Assembly (NCBI GenBank): GCA_028023455.1
Contig: JAQFVV010000002.1
Location: forward strand, 30,265,725 to 30,329,724
From: Epiperipatus broadwayi
Lineage: Eukaryota > Onychophora > Udeonychophora > Euonychophora > Peripatidae
DNA: 64,000 nt
Direction of reading: 5' to 3'
Shown: positions 35,173-46,612 of the stretch, in pieces
Numbering within the stretch: position 1 is the stretch's first letter
How the letters are laid out: each line of letters starts with the position of its first letter
Made by a program: the position numbers and the translations under genes
Notes under the pieces: model-generated
Databases searched by the model: none
What the model was told of the DNA's origin: nothing
Seen by the model: only the letters and a program-made list of their open reading frames with translations

Positions 35173-35656
35173 CAGGGGTGGGCAAATAGCGGCCTGAGGG
35201 CCACATGTGGCCCACTAAGAGTTTTTATGCGGCCCGCCAAGACAATCAGAAAAATCCGCCTTGAACTGAGATTTCCTTCCCGTGCGTGACAGAAGATTCA
35301 TCTCATATTTTCCACTAGGATGGCCATGTCAATACACGTGCAGTGTAGATATGATGTGCAGTGCTTTTTCAGTTGATCTGATTAATTTCAAATTTGTCTT
35401 TGCATTAGCAAATATATACATTTCCAACTTTAGTGAAACCATGAACTCTCCGAAAAAATGTAAAATCAGTGACGAATGTCATGTGTTTAATGAAGAATGG
35501 ACAAACAAATATTTCTTTGGTAATGCAGGAAATAAAGCAGTGTGATTATTGTGTCATGATTGCGGCCCTCCGCTAACCCTCGCTTCCACAAAGTTGCCCC
35601 TGATGCGGCCCTCTGCCAACCTTCGGCTCCCGAGCCAAAACAATTGCCCACCCCTG
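35173..35656 (+). mobile_element. hAT transposon relic with perfect 8-bp target duplication
   Basis: The terminal inverted repeats CAGGGGTGGGCAA (35173) and TTGCCCACCCCTG (ends 35656) are flanked by the exact 8-bp duplication ATTTAGGT (35165-35172 and 35657-35664). An 8-bp duplication and CAGGGGTGGGCAA ends are typical of hAT elements related to Charlie. The total length is 484 bp, so the element is internally deleted. Subterminal repeats rich in GCGGCCC lie at both ends. Confidence 0.9.
35441..35545 (+). pseudogene. N-terminal remnant of hAT transposase
   Basis: Starts at ATG and reads MNSPKKCKISDECHVFNEEW followed by TNKYFF, then ends at a TGA where the first cysteine of the BED zinc finger would be expected (AV-stop-LLC). 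The wording SDECxxFNEEWTxKYFF is familiar from the start of Charlie-type hAT transposases and their domesticated vertebrate relatives. Only about 35 codons remain, so the element could only ever have moved by using another copy's transposase. Confidence 0.7.
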
Positions 35657-35664
35657 ATTTAGGT

Positions 35665-36889
35665 GAATCAGATCTCTTACACAAAATAAAATATCAAAAG
35701 AAAAAACTAAAAGGAGGAATTTATTAATATTTTAACTCCTATTTAATTTTATTTAAATATTATGCAGTCGTATTCAGACTCCGGTGTACTTATTTTTTAT
35801 AAACTCTGGAGCAATAAAACCATTTGATTATTTAGTTTTATTAATTACTGATTTTAAAAACCAAGAAAAAAGTGTTATTTATTATATTAAAGAGGAACTG
35901 ATTAATTTGGTTATAATAGCAATGGGAAAAAAATTCTATCTTGATCATAATTAAGTGATCATAGATTTTTTTCTGTGTGTGCAAAATTGGCTCCAATCTC
36001 TTCGGCTTTTAACAATTTTTCCAGGATATTAGTAATGTATCTAAAATTCAAAACAGCGAAGTAATATAGTTTTGCACTCATGAATGGTGATGAATTTCTA
36101 AATAGTCTAAGAAGACTAAACTGTTATAGGGATAGTAATATATTGACTTGAAATAAATAATTTATGATGAAATTTCAAGAAGAATTTTGTTTTGCAATTG
36201 ATTAACACCAGAAAATTTTTATACAAAGCGAAAATAAACCAGGATTAAATCCTGAGATTAAAACTTCAGAAATAAAAACTAGGAACCTAATAAATTTTAA
36301 GACAAATGAAAAAATAGAGTAGTTGCAAATGGTTAATTGAATCAATTCCAACTCCTAAATACCACCTATATTTCATCTGATAGTAAAAAGAAAAACCACT
36401 ACCAAAATTCAATGAAGACATCATTAGAGAGAAACATCTCAACTCAAATCCCAGACTGTCAGCACGAATCGCTATACCATAAGTCTTTTTTGATAGTAGT
36501 TTCAACTGGTGAAATATGAAATTTATCAAAAATAAAACTATTATTTAAGGAAAAATGCTAAAAAACAATAAAAAAAAAAAACCTAAACAATTTCAGTCTA
36601 TTTAGAAATAATCAGAAAACAACTTTTGACTCGGATTTTATAAGAATTGAGAAAATGTAGTAATAAGGAATAATGCATACATTAATGATAGAAGAAGAAA
36701 TAATAATAATAATAATAATAACAATTAAAAATAATATCCTAAGTAAATAAGCTCCTGATATTATTATTTTGTACTTTACTAATACCTTTCGTAAGTGTTC
36801 TAACATATTGTCTCGTAAATTAGTATAAAATGGATGGTTGAAACTAACACTAAAGCTTTGATGATATTCAAAATAAAAGCCTTCGTATA
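35665..36889. other. AT-rich stretch without recognised genes
   Basis: Holds an ATT/AAT triplet microsatellite near 36703-36722 and nothing else recognised. Confidence 0.5.
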
Positions 36890-37264
36890 ATTTAACTATT
36901 TGCAATAATATAAGGGAGTGAGTGCGAATTTGAATATTCATAAATATTTAGAAAGTTGTAAATAAAGAAATTTTATTTATTGTAATTACCACCGCACACA
37001 CACACACAAACAAATTATCTCTCGCTGAATTCACTCTAGAAAATTTACACATTATTAATGTGCGGGACTTTCTTAATATATGCTAATTTATTTATCTTAT
37101 GCTGAAGTCATACTAATACAAAATGACCCATTATCTAGTTAAAGTTCTGTGAAAATGATATAGAAAAATTAACTGTAAAAATGGGTGCGTATAGAATTGT
37201 TATATCCATATTTGTTGACTATAATTCTACAATAGTGATTAACATTTACTCATTCTGTATATAA

Positions 37265-37670
37265 ATATAGGGGATTTGAACACAGACTTTCAGGTCCCTT
37301 CACTATCCACGCTATCTCATACTACTGATACACATGACCACACATGCAGAAAAGATAAATCACCAATACATGTATTTCGTGCTAAACCAGCACTCATCAG
37401 TTGGTCCATACCATCTCCATAGATATATACAATCAGTGCTCAGTTTATATTAAGATAGCAAATCCTTATACTTTAATGGACAGGCTTCAACCCACTCCAA
37501 CCTTCAACCCTTCAGCTATCCATATCATTGAAAATCTGATAATAAAATTCCCAAATCCCATGCTGATGCCAATAAGTCATTCTGACCCTCCATATATAGG
37601 ACAGTATCCATTTAAATACATAGAAGAGGGATGGGCAGAATGCAGGCTTAATGTATAAGATTTGAAATAC
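37265..37670 (-). repeat. Family-D repeat nested in the 5' LTR (unit 1)
   Basis: Minus-orientation unit: GGGGATTTGAACACAGACTT, CACTCATCAGTTGGTCCA, CTTTAATGGACAGGCTTCAA, and AGAGGGATGGGCAG. Nearly the full family-D order reversed. Confidence 0.75.
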
Positions 37671-37684
37671 CTGGAGCCTAATTG

Positions 37685-37992
37685 TAAATATAGGGGATTT
37701 GAACACAGACTTTCAAGCCCCTTCACTATCACACTAACTCATACTACTGATACACATGATCACAAACATGCAGAAAAGATAAATAATCACCAATATACAT
37801 ATTTCGTGTCAAACCAGCACTCATCAGTTGGTCCAGATTACAATCTCCCATACATATATATAATCAATGCTCAATTTATATTAAGATAGCAAATCCTTAC
37901 ACTTTAATGGACAGGCTTCAACCTCCAACTCTTCAGCCATCAGTACCATTGGAAATCTGATAGAATTCCTAAATCTCATGCTGATGCCAATA
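37685..37992 (-). repeat. Family-D repeat nested in the 5' LTR (unit 2)
   Basis: A second minus-orientation unit directly behind the first, starting again at ATAGGGGATTTGAACACAG and ending after CTCATGCTGATGCCAATAT. The tandem order suggests either a second insertion at the same site or a duplication. Confidence 0.75.
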
Positions 37993-38040
37993 TTATATAT
38001 ATATATATATTATTATTTATTATGAATAAATAAACTCGTT

Positions 38041-40539
38041 AAGTTTTACATGTGTTGTTATTTACTATGGATGCGACTTGGCTGGTATCATGAGATACCC
38101 CCTGGGGTACACAGTAGAATGGCTGCAGCTGCAAGGATGATCCAAAGTTTATAGCAGATTGCCATATTTGACAGTAGAACCTGTGTAAGCAATTCTACTT
38201 TGGCACAGTTAATAAGTGGTATAGAAATACTTCAGCTTATGAAGTAGCTAAGCTACTAAACATAATGACATTAAAGAATTTGATGTCAACAAGACAGCAA
38301 GTTGGTGTCTCTATGTAAACACATAGGTATTTGGTGATAAATAACATAGATATTACACACTAAAGTTAGTAATGCTTATGTAGCTGGTGGGCAAGGAGGT
38401 ATGCAAATGGGAAATAGACTCTGTGAACCAAAGTCTCCTGAAGAAATAACATAACTGGAATTAAAAGATAAATTGACTGCATATTTTCAACTTGCAACTT
38501 CGAAATTGGTGTCAAGTTTGAGATTTGAAAACAGGACTCGACCCATGTTAGAAATATTATGATTATGACTCAGTTTTATGAACTTGAGCTAAAGAGTGTG
38601 ACTTTAATACCCAGTTTGATGATATGTTCCCTGACCAACTTTTATGGGGAATGATGGACAATAATCTGAGGCAGGTTTTTCTGGGTGACTCAATGCTCAC
38701 ATATAAACAGGCAGTTGAGCGATGCATGACCCATGAAGTAGTTAAGAAAAACACTGCAGAGTTTCAATATTTAAAAAAATGTGTCAAAATTATCAACATC
38801 AGTAAAAAAATATGAAGTTGAAATTACAAATTATCTAAGTCCAGCAAAGACTTTTATATGTTATAGTTGTGAAGCAAAGAGTCATATGAAGAACTGCTGT
38901 AAATTTAAACAAGAAAGATATCATGCATATGGCAAAATTGTAAACTTATTATGCTTGTCACATGGATGATTAAAACAGTAACGTGGCTGAATATATAAAT
39001 TCCAAATCATGAGGAGGTGTTAAGAAAAAAACTGACATTAAAACAATAAACGAATTAGACAATAATCACATATTACTGGACGTACATATTTACGAATAAA
39101 AAATACTATGGTAATTGAAAGCAGTGCAGGATTGTCCTTAATTTCACAGAGGAATTGGACTAAAATAATTGGGAAGTGTAAAAGAGGCTTTACATTTGAG
39201 AAAACAGATAATAGTCACTAATTTGAATGGCAATAAAATAGAAATAGGTGGAAAAGTAATAGTGCCTGTTAAGTTGAAGTCAAAAGTAAAAATACTACTT
39301 TTATATATAATGAAGCTTGACCTGACACCTATTCTACGAAGAAATTGGTTTTGGCCATTAGGAATTTAAATAGACAAAAACAATAGACAATTTATAACAG
39401 TATTGCAAATCAGGAGAAGTCTGGGTTGGTAGAGAAGATTGTAACACCAAGAGTATGAAAGTTGTGGCACGATCTTATGTATGGTGGTCAAACATGAACC
39501 ATGAGATTGCGCAGTTGAATGTTGTAGGGAGTGGCAGTGTACTGCTGCCACTGAAAAAACTAGAGCATAAAAGCAACCTAACCATGGATGAGATTCCATA
39601 TATCGATTGATACTCTACGTGTTAGAATATAAAATAATATCCTAAAACTTTGAATGAAATATTCTCATGCCACGGATACTTCAACACTAATCTCTGATAA
39701 TGGAGCTAGCTGGTTTTGCATCTCTGCTATTCAAAAACTTTTTGGCTGCTATGAGGATATGTCCTATATTAACACTCCCATACCACCCTGAGTCTAACAG
39801 TCTAGTCAAAAAAGTAGTGCAACAATGAAAGACTCCATTAAATAAAACTTCATACAAAGTCATTATGGAAGCTTTAACCAATGCTATGTATTATCAGCAT
39901 TTCATCCCTTACATGTTTACTAAAAGAATGCCGGCTGAATTATTCATGTGCAGAAGTTCCAAAAACATTCATCAGTGCTAATGCCTACTAAGAACATATG
40001 AAAGCAAAGCTATTTGGATGAAGAAAATTTCAAAATTGGTGACAATATTTGGATACATGATGTGTTAAAAAAGAAAATAGTTTCCCAGAGTGATATAGGA
40101 TTATATCGAAACAATTAAGAGTAGTGCAAATGTCTGATGGAAGACAAGTAAGAAAACAGATTAACAACTTGAGAATACATCAGACTGAGTTATTAGAAGC
40201 AACAGACATCAGTATAAATCCTACACTTCATGCAGAGAGTACTTTAATGAAAGAGGATGAGAATGCAGATGTGTTAGTCACTAGACATAGAGTCCTCAAA
40301 TGAGAAGCAGTTAAACAACATTGTTTTAGTTGAAACGGATAACCTGTCTACTGAGTTAGAAATTATACAAAGGGAGGACAGCCCATTAGCATTGCGGCTT
40401 CAGCAAGATAAAACTATTGATCAGGAGGAAGAAAGACATCAATCTTTAGCAAAACCTGCCTGAATTCGTCAATGACTCTTAAGATTGCGGGATTGTATTT
40501 GTGACTCAAAGGATAAATTTCTAGAATGGGGAGAGGAAT
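38041..40539 (+). pseudogene. Ty3/gypsy gag, protease and integrase remnants
   Basis: In order on the plus strand, with many stops. A possible primer site TGGTATCATGAG lies near 38084. Gag at 38450-38770 reads DQLLWGMMDNNLRQVFL and LTYKQAVERC, the LxxxLVxGIRxxxLQ ... LTFxxALE block. A nucleocapsid-type CYSCEAKSHMKNCCKF lies at 38860-38910. A protease end LTPILRRNWFWPL lies at about 39320-39360 (family: LLGRNWL). Integrase remnants include STLISDNGASWF at about 39680 and NFKIGDNIWI near 40030. A purine tract AATGGGGAGAGGAA (40525-40538) precedes the 3' LTR. Reverse transcriptase and RNase H are missing, so an internal deletion is likely. Family: gypsy elements of the K02A2.6 type. Confidence 0.75.
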
Positions 40540-40980
40540 TAATCTATTTGCAATAGTATAACACAGTGTATGCGAATGAGTAGACACATATATTTAGAAA
40601 GTTGTTAAGATATTTTATTTAATGTAATTATCAATGCGTGCACACAAATAAATTATCTCTCACTAAGTGCACTCCAGAAAATTTACATACTGTTAGAGAA
40701 CTGGACTTTCTTAATATATGCTAATTTTTAAAATTATGCATAAGTCTTTAAAATTATTCAGAAGTCACACAAATATAAAATGGCAGATTATCTAGTTAAC
40801 TGCATGTACATGCAAGCTCTGTAAAAATGGCAGAGAAATGAAATATTAAAACACGAGTGTATAAGAATCATTACAAACACATTTAATGAAAATGATTCTA
40901 CAATAGAGATTATCTTCTCTGAAGATTAACATTTAGTTTTATTCCATTATATATATATATATATTATTACTTATGAATAA
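40540..40980 (+). repeat. 3' LTR of the Ty3/gypsy element
   Basis: An uninterrupted copy of the LTR described at 36892. Starts just after the polypurine tract and ends after the ATATAT run with TTATGAATAA. Confidence 0.7.
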
Positions 40981-41310
40981 TGGACACTTTCCACCAATCC
41001 TCAAATAATTAACCAGACAAGTAAAGTCTTCTTTATTCTTCTTTTGTGGAGAAATGCGGAAAGGGTCTTTGCCTTGTGTCAGGTTGTTTTATTTTTTATC
41101 TCTAAGGTTATGTATCATATGGCAGAATAGTTAAGGTTATAAGAAGTCATATAATTGGATGATATAATTTTGCATGATAAATGTAAAAAGCTACATATCA
41201 AACATAAGTTACGTCAATATCTAACAATGTTGACGTAAATATATTCCAACTGTAAATATATAATGAATCAGTTTAGTATTAAAAATTGGGGAAAATATAT
41301 ATATAATTAC

Positions 41311-41493
41311 CTTTTTTACTCTTCCGATACTGTTCACTGGGGCCCCATATCCTAACTGTACCATCGTCTGAAGCACTGGCCAACATGCTGGGGATGGCTG
41401 GGTTCCAGCTGACACAATTCACGGTTCGAGTGTGTCCGGTTAGAACGGCTATCGGCAGCTCTCGGCGAATATGCCAAATATAAATTTTATTAT
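41311..41493 (-). CDS. WDR26: WDR26 exon with last WD40 repeat
   Basis: A 183-bp exon; the acceptor CATTTTAG and donor AAAG|GTAATT are on the minus strand. Two bases complete the aspartate codon from the exon at 44909. It reads [20 protein letters not shown], then [17 protein letters not shown] and [14 protein letters not shown]. This is the final blade of the seven-bladed propeller with the GH, SDD and W-x-W-type signature kept (VRIWGP). The tail then turns basic (EQYRKSKK). G+C is much higher than in flanking introns. WDR26 bridges subunits and recruits substrates in the CTLH/GID E3 ligase. Confidence 0.95.
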
Positions 41494-41923
41494 CTAAAAT
41501 GGCAAAAAAAAAAAAAAGATTTTCTTAATTTTAAATTTTGAAAACTTATAGAAATGTTTTTTTAATAAAAGTACTTTGAATAATGTATTTGTAAGAGCCA
41601 GAATAAATTTCATAAAATTATAATATTAAATAAATTATTTCTTCGTGATTTTATTTTCTTATCAATGTCCCATCAACGATTAAAATTATAGAAGATTATC
41701 ATTTTTTATATAAAAAATGATATAAAGATTATTTGCCTTACTTGATAGAAGAAAAATGGCATGCTCATTTCTTACAATTTGTTAATAGAATTCTATTAAT
41801 TGCAAGAAATCAATTAGCTTCTAGAAATTAAGATCAAGTAAGAATAACCACATTAATATTGATTAATCACACAATGCAAAAATATGAAAGAAAAAAATAG
41901 TATTATTTTTAATTAGATGTTAA

Positions 41924-42075
41924 ATTATTTCCATCATCTAGTAGGATTGTTAGATAGTTTTTACATCTTTCTAAATATATTCTGCTGTTAGTAATATTGC
42001 ATGAGTTAGCTCGGAACACACTGTTCAAGTGATATTATTTTCCCATTTCCTTCAGATATTATTGGTCTATCATAC
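41924..42075 (-). repeat. SINE-S tail and core fragment
   Basis: Matches the tail TTAAATTATTTCCATCATCT and core TTCCTTCAGATATTATTGG of the SINE-S family. The tRNA head is lost. Confidence 0.5.
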
Positions 42076-42079
42076 GAAA

Positions 42080-43460
42080 TAAACTAGTGACATTTAGAAT
42101 AAAACTAGAATATTCTGTTATACTCAATAAAAATTTCATATGTTTTCTTGATATTCTTCCTTATTTTCCATTTTTTTACTTTTTAATGATGTTTTTCAAA
42201 TATGAAGAATTGCACCATATTGGTTCACAGAGTTATTGTCATGTGAACAGCTTTAAACTTGGTCTGTTCATTTTTTCGTCTCTGTTTGTAATTCTTGTGT
42301 TCTTCCAACCAAGCATATCTTCACTGGTATATGCATATTATAGCACTTTAGGCACATATCTGTCTTTTCTTTTATAATCATTATTTTATAACAATTATTT
42401 TTCAATGAAATAGCTAGTTTTATTGATATCTGTATTTTCATATTTATATAGTATTCCTTAAATGCAGTTTTTGTTTTTCAGTTATTTAAAACTTAGAATT
42501 CCTGGCAGCATGTTACGGCATGAAAAGCTGTTCTGATTGCGTGTTTTCTTTAGTTTCTCTGCCATCGCTAATATTATATATAGATACACTACAAAATCTA
42601 TCATTTGGTCTATTAAAGGTTTTCTTAATGATAGCTAAATGATAATTATTTGTCATGATTTTATTCTATGTAGGACATTTTCCAAGTCACTGGCTTCTGA
42701 ACAAAGGTATGTATTCATTTCATAGTGATGGTATACTTCCAACTTTTGTAAACAATAATTTTGATTTTGCCATGAAAATAACAATTTTTGTTCTTGTATT
42801 AATTCAACTGTGAATTTAATTGAAGGACATATGTTATTGATGTGAATCTGGAATGTTTTAATAATGCTTCATCATATGTCCATAAAATGAACGAATCATT
42901 TGATCTAGCGAAGTCACTCATCATTATGTAAATATTGCCAATGAAGAATGCTAATGGTGAACTAATAGCCACCCTTTCATTTTGTGGAAGAATTTTGTGA
43001 TGTATAGAAAGAGGTGTTCTGATTTATAGACTATCTTCATTTAACTTTTTTTTATGAAAGACAATGTATCATTGCAGTTAAGAATAAACTTTCAACATCA
43101 AACTTTAGTAACATATCAGTTCTTTTTCTTAACTCTATAAAGTACTTAGAATATTATGAAGAAATGTTGATGTGGGAAATTTCTTGAATTAACATAGGTC
43201 TTAATGGACCATGATTCTTTATGGATTTAAGGTGAATCATAAAGGATGTGAAAGTTTACTGAAAATTGTTAATCTACTTTTTTTGATAACAGTGAAATCC
43301 TTGAGATCTTCTACAAGTAATGCTTGTAATTTGCTTCTATAACTGGCATAGAATTTCTTGTCTATTTTTTGCATTGATTTGCTGTGATAAACGGGGTTTT
43401 TTTTTTGTCTATTATAATCAGTAGTGCCCATTACAATTCCATCAATGTCTTCCATCATCT
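42080..43460 (-). pseudogene. Penelope-like element, degenerate RT and GIY-YIG (copy 2)
   Basis: The minus strand reads TDMLLKFDVESLF near 43085-43130 (the DILVSFDVVSLF block) and SNDSFILWTYDEALLKH near 42850-42915 (the YxDDTF block with both aspartates altered: ND). It continues CPSIKFTVELIQEQKLLF near 42790-42840, and EHKNYKQRRKNEQTKFKAVH near 42230-42310 in the GIY-YIG region. The order and spacing parallel copy 1 at 5.2-6.8 kb. It lies in a WDR26 intron on the same strand as the gene. Multiple stops mean it is inactive. Confidence 0.75.
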
Positions 43461-43589
43461 AATAATTATTTACAATGATAGTAACAAAGGCAATCGCTTA
43501 ACAACTACCTCTAGAAGAAGAAACGGAATTATAATGGAGAATAAAAAACAATTCACATACAAAAACAATTGAGACAATGCGCCCCAGTA

Positions 43590-44040
43590 TTTAAAAAATG
43601 ACATTTTTTTTCCAAACTGCTTGCAGCGCCATCTGAGAATCAATGAATGTGTTGTTTGGGTCACGAGACTTGCCTATCATCTTCAATGCTTTCCATGTCG
43701 TCATGAAATCTTACAAACCACTTAAAAACGTTCTGGTGACTCAGGGTATCAAAGCCACACCAGTTTGAATCATCTCAAATATTTCAGTAGCAGTTTAGTT
43801 TAGCCAATATAAAACAAGCGCAGTGTTACGAATAGCTCATTGTAGGGATTAAAGTATGAATCCCAGTCAAATTTTATGTTGTAACTTGGGATCCAGATAT
43901 GCTGGTGTCTTAAAATTTTTGTGGTGAATAGCTAAACTAAGTCACTAAGTAACACAAATATTGATTCAAAGATAGTGCTGTAAGGAGCTTAAAAAGAAAA
44001 CCAATCATCTATTCACTGGGAAACACTGTTCTGAGAAGGA
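43590..44040 (-). mobile_element. Mariner-like transposon relic (copy 2)
   Basis: The left end CAAACTGCTTGCAGCGCCATCTGAGAAT (near 43613-43640) and right end GAATAGCTAAACTAAGT ... ATAGTGCTGTAAGGAGC (43925-44000) match copy 1. The minus strand reads KTATEIFEMIQ-like and TFLSGLxDFM near 43700-43800, the start of a mariner transposase. The catalytic domain is gone. Confidence 0.65.
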
Positions 44041-44908
44041 TCTCAAACTAATCAAATCTGTATACATTCTTCTTGATCAAAGGCAATGCTTAATTTGTAG
44101 TAGAGATTACTGATTAGGAACAAAAAAAAAGAGTTTGTGCAAAAAAAAATCCTATAAGACAAAACCTCAAGCATTACCCGGAAAGTATCACAGATATTCC
44201 AGTCACCCTGAAAAAGGTAACTTGACTTATTTCAGTAAAATTCTACATTTCTATGTTTTATCTGTTCTAAAAATTTACCATGTTACGATTTTTTCTCATG
44301 ATTTTTAATTCTTTGACATATAATGTACAATGCTACATCACAGATGAACTTGAAAATAAAAATAAGTGCTGTCTTATAAAACTGTGATATGGTAAGTTTA
44401 TTCACAAATATTGTCTGTAAGAAAAAAATTGAATTAATTATGATAGCCTAGAAATAGCAACAACTTTTCCTATTAGTAGCACAATGGATGGGTTACCATT
44501 CTGTATAACAATAACATACGTTCAATTCATACAAACGAAATTAAGTAAGCTATGGATTCGCCATTGATTAGAAATATTTATACTGACAGCCATAAATACT
44601 ATACTCCATCTCCATCAAAAATCTGGCTTTGCTGTGCCAAAGATACAGTCATTGTATGGGCATATATTGAAGCAATATTATGGGCATTCTGAAGCTAATC
44701 AACATCATGTCTCCATTTAATTTCACAATTAAATTATAACCAGAATAAAAATTGGCACTTTTAAAAGTTCTTATGATAAAACTACCTCATAGCAAAATCA
44801 AAACTATACTTTACAGATTTTCCTTTTTATTAATTTTTTTTGAACAAAGATATAAATAAAATTATTTCTATAATTTACGAAATAGGTAGAGATGAGTTAT
44901 ATTGGTAC

Positions 44909-45038
44909 CTTCACTTCCACTAGCTACAAAGTCTTGGTTGACCCCACCAAAACAAGAATGGATGGTATAAAAGCCCTGTGTTACTCCCTGAAACTTCCTT
45001 ACTAAGCACCGATCTTGTAAGTCCCAGAGATGTACACC
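44909..45038 (-). CDS. WDR26: WDR26 exon, WD40 repeats 5-6
   Basis: A 130-bp exon with acceptor TTTTTAG and donor GAAG|GTACCA on the minus strand. It begins in phase 0 and ends in phase 1. It reads [20 protein letters not shown], then [12 protein letters not shown] and DFVASGSE. It completes one blade (GVHLWDL) and starts the next; the GSE joins the D of the following exon to form the conserved GSED turn. The sequence follows animal WDR26 almost residue for residue. Confidence 0.95.
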
Positions 45039-45230
45039 CTAAAAATAAGAATTATGGCACAAAATATCAATAAACGTCTCTATTTTTTCCATAAATCATA
45101 ATATAAATATAGAAGATATAGATTATGCGAATAGTTAATTATCCAAACAATTGATTTAATGTATTAGTTTTCAATTATTTACTTATATGTATTTATAAAT
45201 TATTAAGAATTTTAAACTTCTCTCTTAATA

Positions 45231-45997
45231 TTATAATAAATAAAACTAAAAGTGTGTGAAGCACTTGAAAGAGAAGCTATAAAGAATGCAAAAATATTAA
45301 ATGCTTAGCGCTTTCGAGGCAGGTTGCCTCATATTCATAGCAATACTGAGAAAATGGCGATATGCAAAAAAAACATGCAAATTATTTAGATAGTCTAGCG
45401 TTTGGAAATGTCAAAGCAGGCATGGTGTCTATTGATAGAGTTATTGTTACCAGTAATCAGCTTATCAATAATTCCAAAGACAAAATCGACCCCTCTCAGA
45501 CCCCCACTCCCCATGTCGTTTATAGCATCTCATGCCCTCAAACTGGATGCCGTGCCATTTATTATGGTGAGACCAAAGCCGGCATAACCAGCAGGACCGC
45601 TCAACATAGATACACTTACAATAGAGCAAAAAAAAATAATGACAATTCATCAACATTTTTGGAACACTCTACCGGCCATATATTCGAAACCTCTAACCCC
45701 AAGATAGTTTGCATTGAGAAAAATGACATCAAACGAAAATTAGGGAGGTGTACTTAATTCCTGGTAACAATAACTCTATCAAGATGCAATGCCTGCTTCG
45801 ACATCTCCAAACGCTGGACTAACTAAATAATTTGCATGTATTTTGCATATCGCCATTATCTCCCCATTCTGCACTGCTCAGTATTGCTATGAATATGAGG
45901 CAACCCGCCTCAAAAGCGCTAAGCGTTTAATATTTTTGCACTCTTTATAGCTTCTCTTTCAAGCGCTTCACACGCTTTTAATTTTATTTATTATATG
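45231..45997. mobile_element. Foldback element carrying a GIY-YIG endonuclease frame
   Basis: Long inverted arms of about 190 bp: left 45231-45427, right 45788-45995. Both contain GTGTGAAGC, the GCTTAGCGCTTTCGAGGCAG block, ATGGCGATATGCA, and AGCGTTTGGAAATGTCAAAG or their complements, with roughly one change in ten. The inner 360 bp hold the nuclease frame. It lies in the WDR26 intron between the exons at 45038 and 52953. It may be a 5'-truncated Penelope element with inverted terminal repeats, a structure known for that class, or a non-autonomous element that captured the nuclease. Confidence 0.75.
45362..45757 (+). CDS. GIY-YIG endonuclease domain, Penelope-type
   Basis: A 131-codon open frame starting at ATG inside the left inverted arm. 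It reads VVYSISCPQTGCRAIYYGET, then AGITSRTAQHR, STFLEHSTGHIFE and KIVCIEKND. The paired VYxIxC ... IYYGET strands (GIY-YIG), the helix arginine in TSRTAQHR, the EH..GH segment and a glutamate in CIEKN are the expected landmarks of the nuclease. In Penelope elements this domain follows the RT, which is missing here. The frame is open throughout, in contrast to the other Penelope remnants in the window. It may begin artificially in the arm; a true start is not evident. The function would be nicking of target DNA. Confidence 0.7.
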   Translation: MQKKHANYLDSLAFGNVKAGMVSIDRVIVTSNQLINNSKDKIDPSQTPTPHVVYSISCPQTGCRAIYYGETKAGITSRTAQHRYTYNRAKKNNDNSSTFLEHSTGHIFETSNPKIVCIEKNDIKRKLGRCT

Positions 45998-46039
45998 TAT
46001 TTAATAATCAATAAATTTTACAATCCTTGTGTTTAGATT

Positions 46040-46312
46040 GTAATTATATAGAAGTTAATGACCCCTCTTCACTAGTGCCGTTAAACAGTCATTTTCAAAC
46101 TCAAATGCACTTAGATGAACCATTCTTAAGTGTTAGAAATGAGAGCGTGAATATATAAAGCATTCACTGTAAATCCATTTCATTTTTTAATAACCTTATC
46201 ATCTTGTGACTGGGGCAAGAATATCCTTGCAAGTTTAACATGACTATTTAATGGCACTAATGAAGAGGGACGATTACCTTCTATATAATTATAATCTAAA
46301 CCCTGCATTTGT
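46040..46312. repeat. Foldback, family G
   Basis: The arms TTAGATTGTAATTATATAGA AGTTAATGACCCCTCTTCAC (left) and GAAGAGGGACGATTACCTTC TATATAATTATAATCTAAA (right) are inverted. A third, single right arm lies at 46520-46612 (GTGAGGAGGGATGATTACC TTCTATATAATTA). Confidence 0.65.
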
Positions 46313-46519
46313 AAAATGTATTTATTACATAATTTAACATCTAATATTGGTACTAAGTAAATTATAATATTTTATAAGTGTTAATAAGATTATTAAAAAG
46401 AAATGGATTTGAAGTGAACGATTTATATATTCACACTACTTCAAGACACTTAAGATTGACCTATATAAGTACATTTCAGGTTTGAAAATAAGACTGTCAT
46501 TCTTATTTTCTCAAAGTCT

Positions 46520-46612
46520 ATATCTTGTGGCTGGGGCGAGAGTATCCTTGCAGTTTTAACACCGCTGTTTACCGGCGCTAGTGAGGAGGGATGATTACCT
46601 TCTATATAATTA
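46520..46612 (+). repeat. Family-G single arm
   Basis: Contains GGCTGGGGCGAGAGTATCC and CTAGTGAGGAGGGATGATTA, parallel to the right arm of the foldback at 46.04-46.31 kb. Confidence 0.6.

Larger units (their letters stand above)
36892..38040 (+). repeat. 5' LTR of a Ty3/gypsy element, interrupted by two family-D repeats
   Basis: Blocks shared with the 3' LTR at 40540-40980 in the same order: CTATTTGCAATA, TTTAGAAAGTTGT, AAATTATCTCTC, AGAAAATTTACA, GGACTTTCTTAATATATGCT, ATTATCTAGTTAA, GATTCTACAATAG (here AATTCTACAATAG), and the ATATAT run followed by TTATGAATAA. Between about 37265 and 37990 the LTR is interrupted by repeats, explaining why it is much longer than the 3' copy. Divergence between the LTRs shows an old insertion. 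Confidence 0.7.

Noticed and set aside
38563-38754. Minus-strand frame in the gypsy gag region
   Set aside because: Antisense of the gag frame; the plus-strand reading has the gag and nucleocapsid motifs.
41221-41415. Minus-strand frame overlapping the last WD40 exon
   Set aside because: It is a different frame from the one that encodes the WD repeat and runs into the intron.
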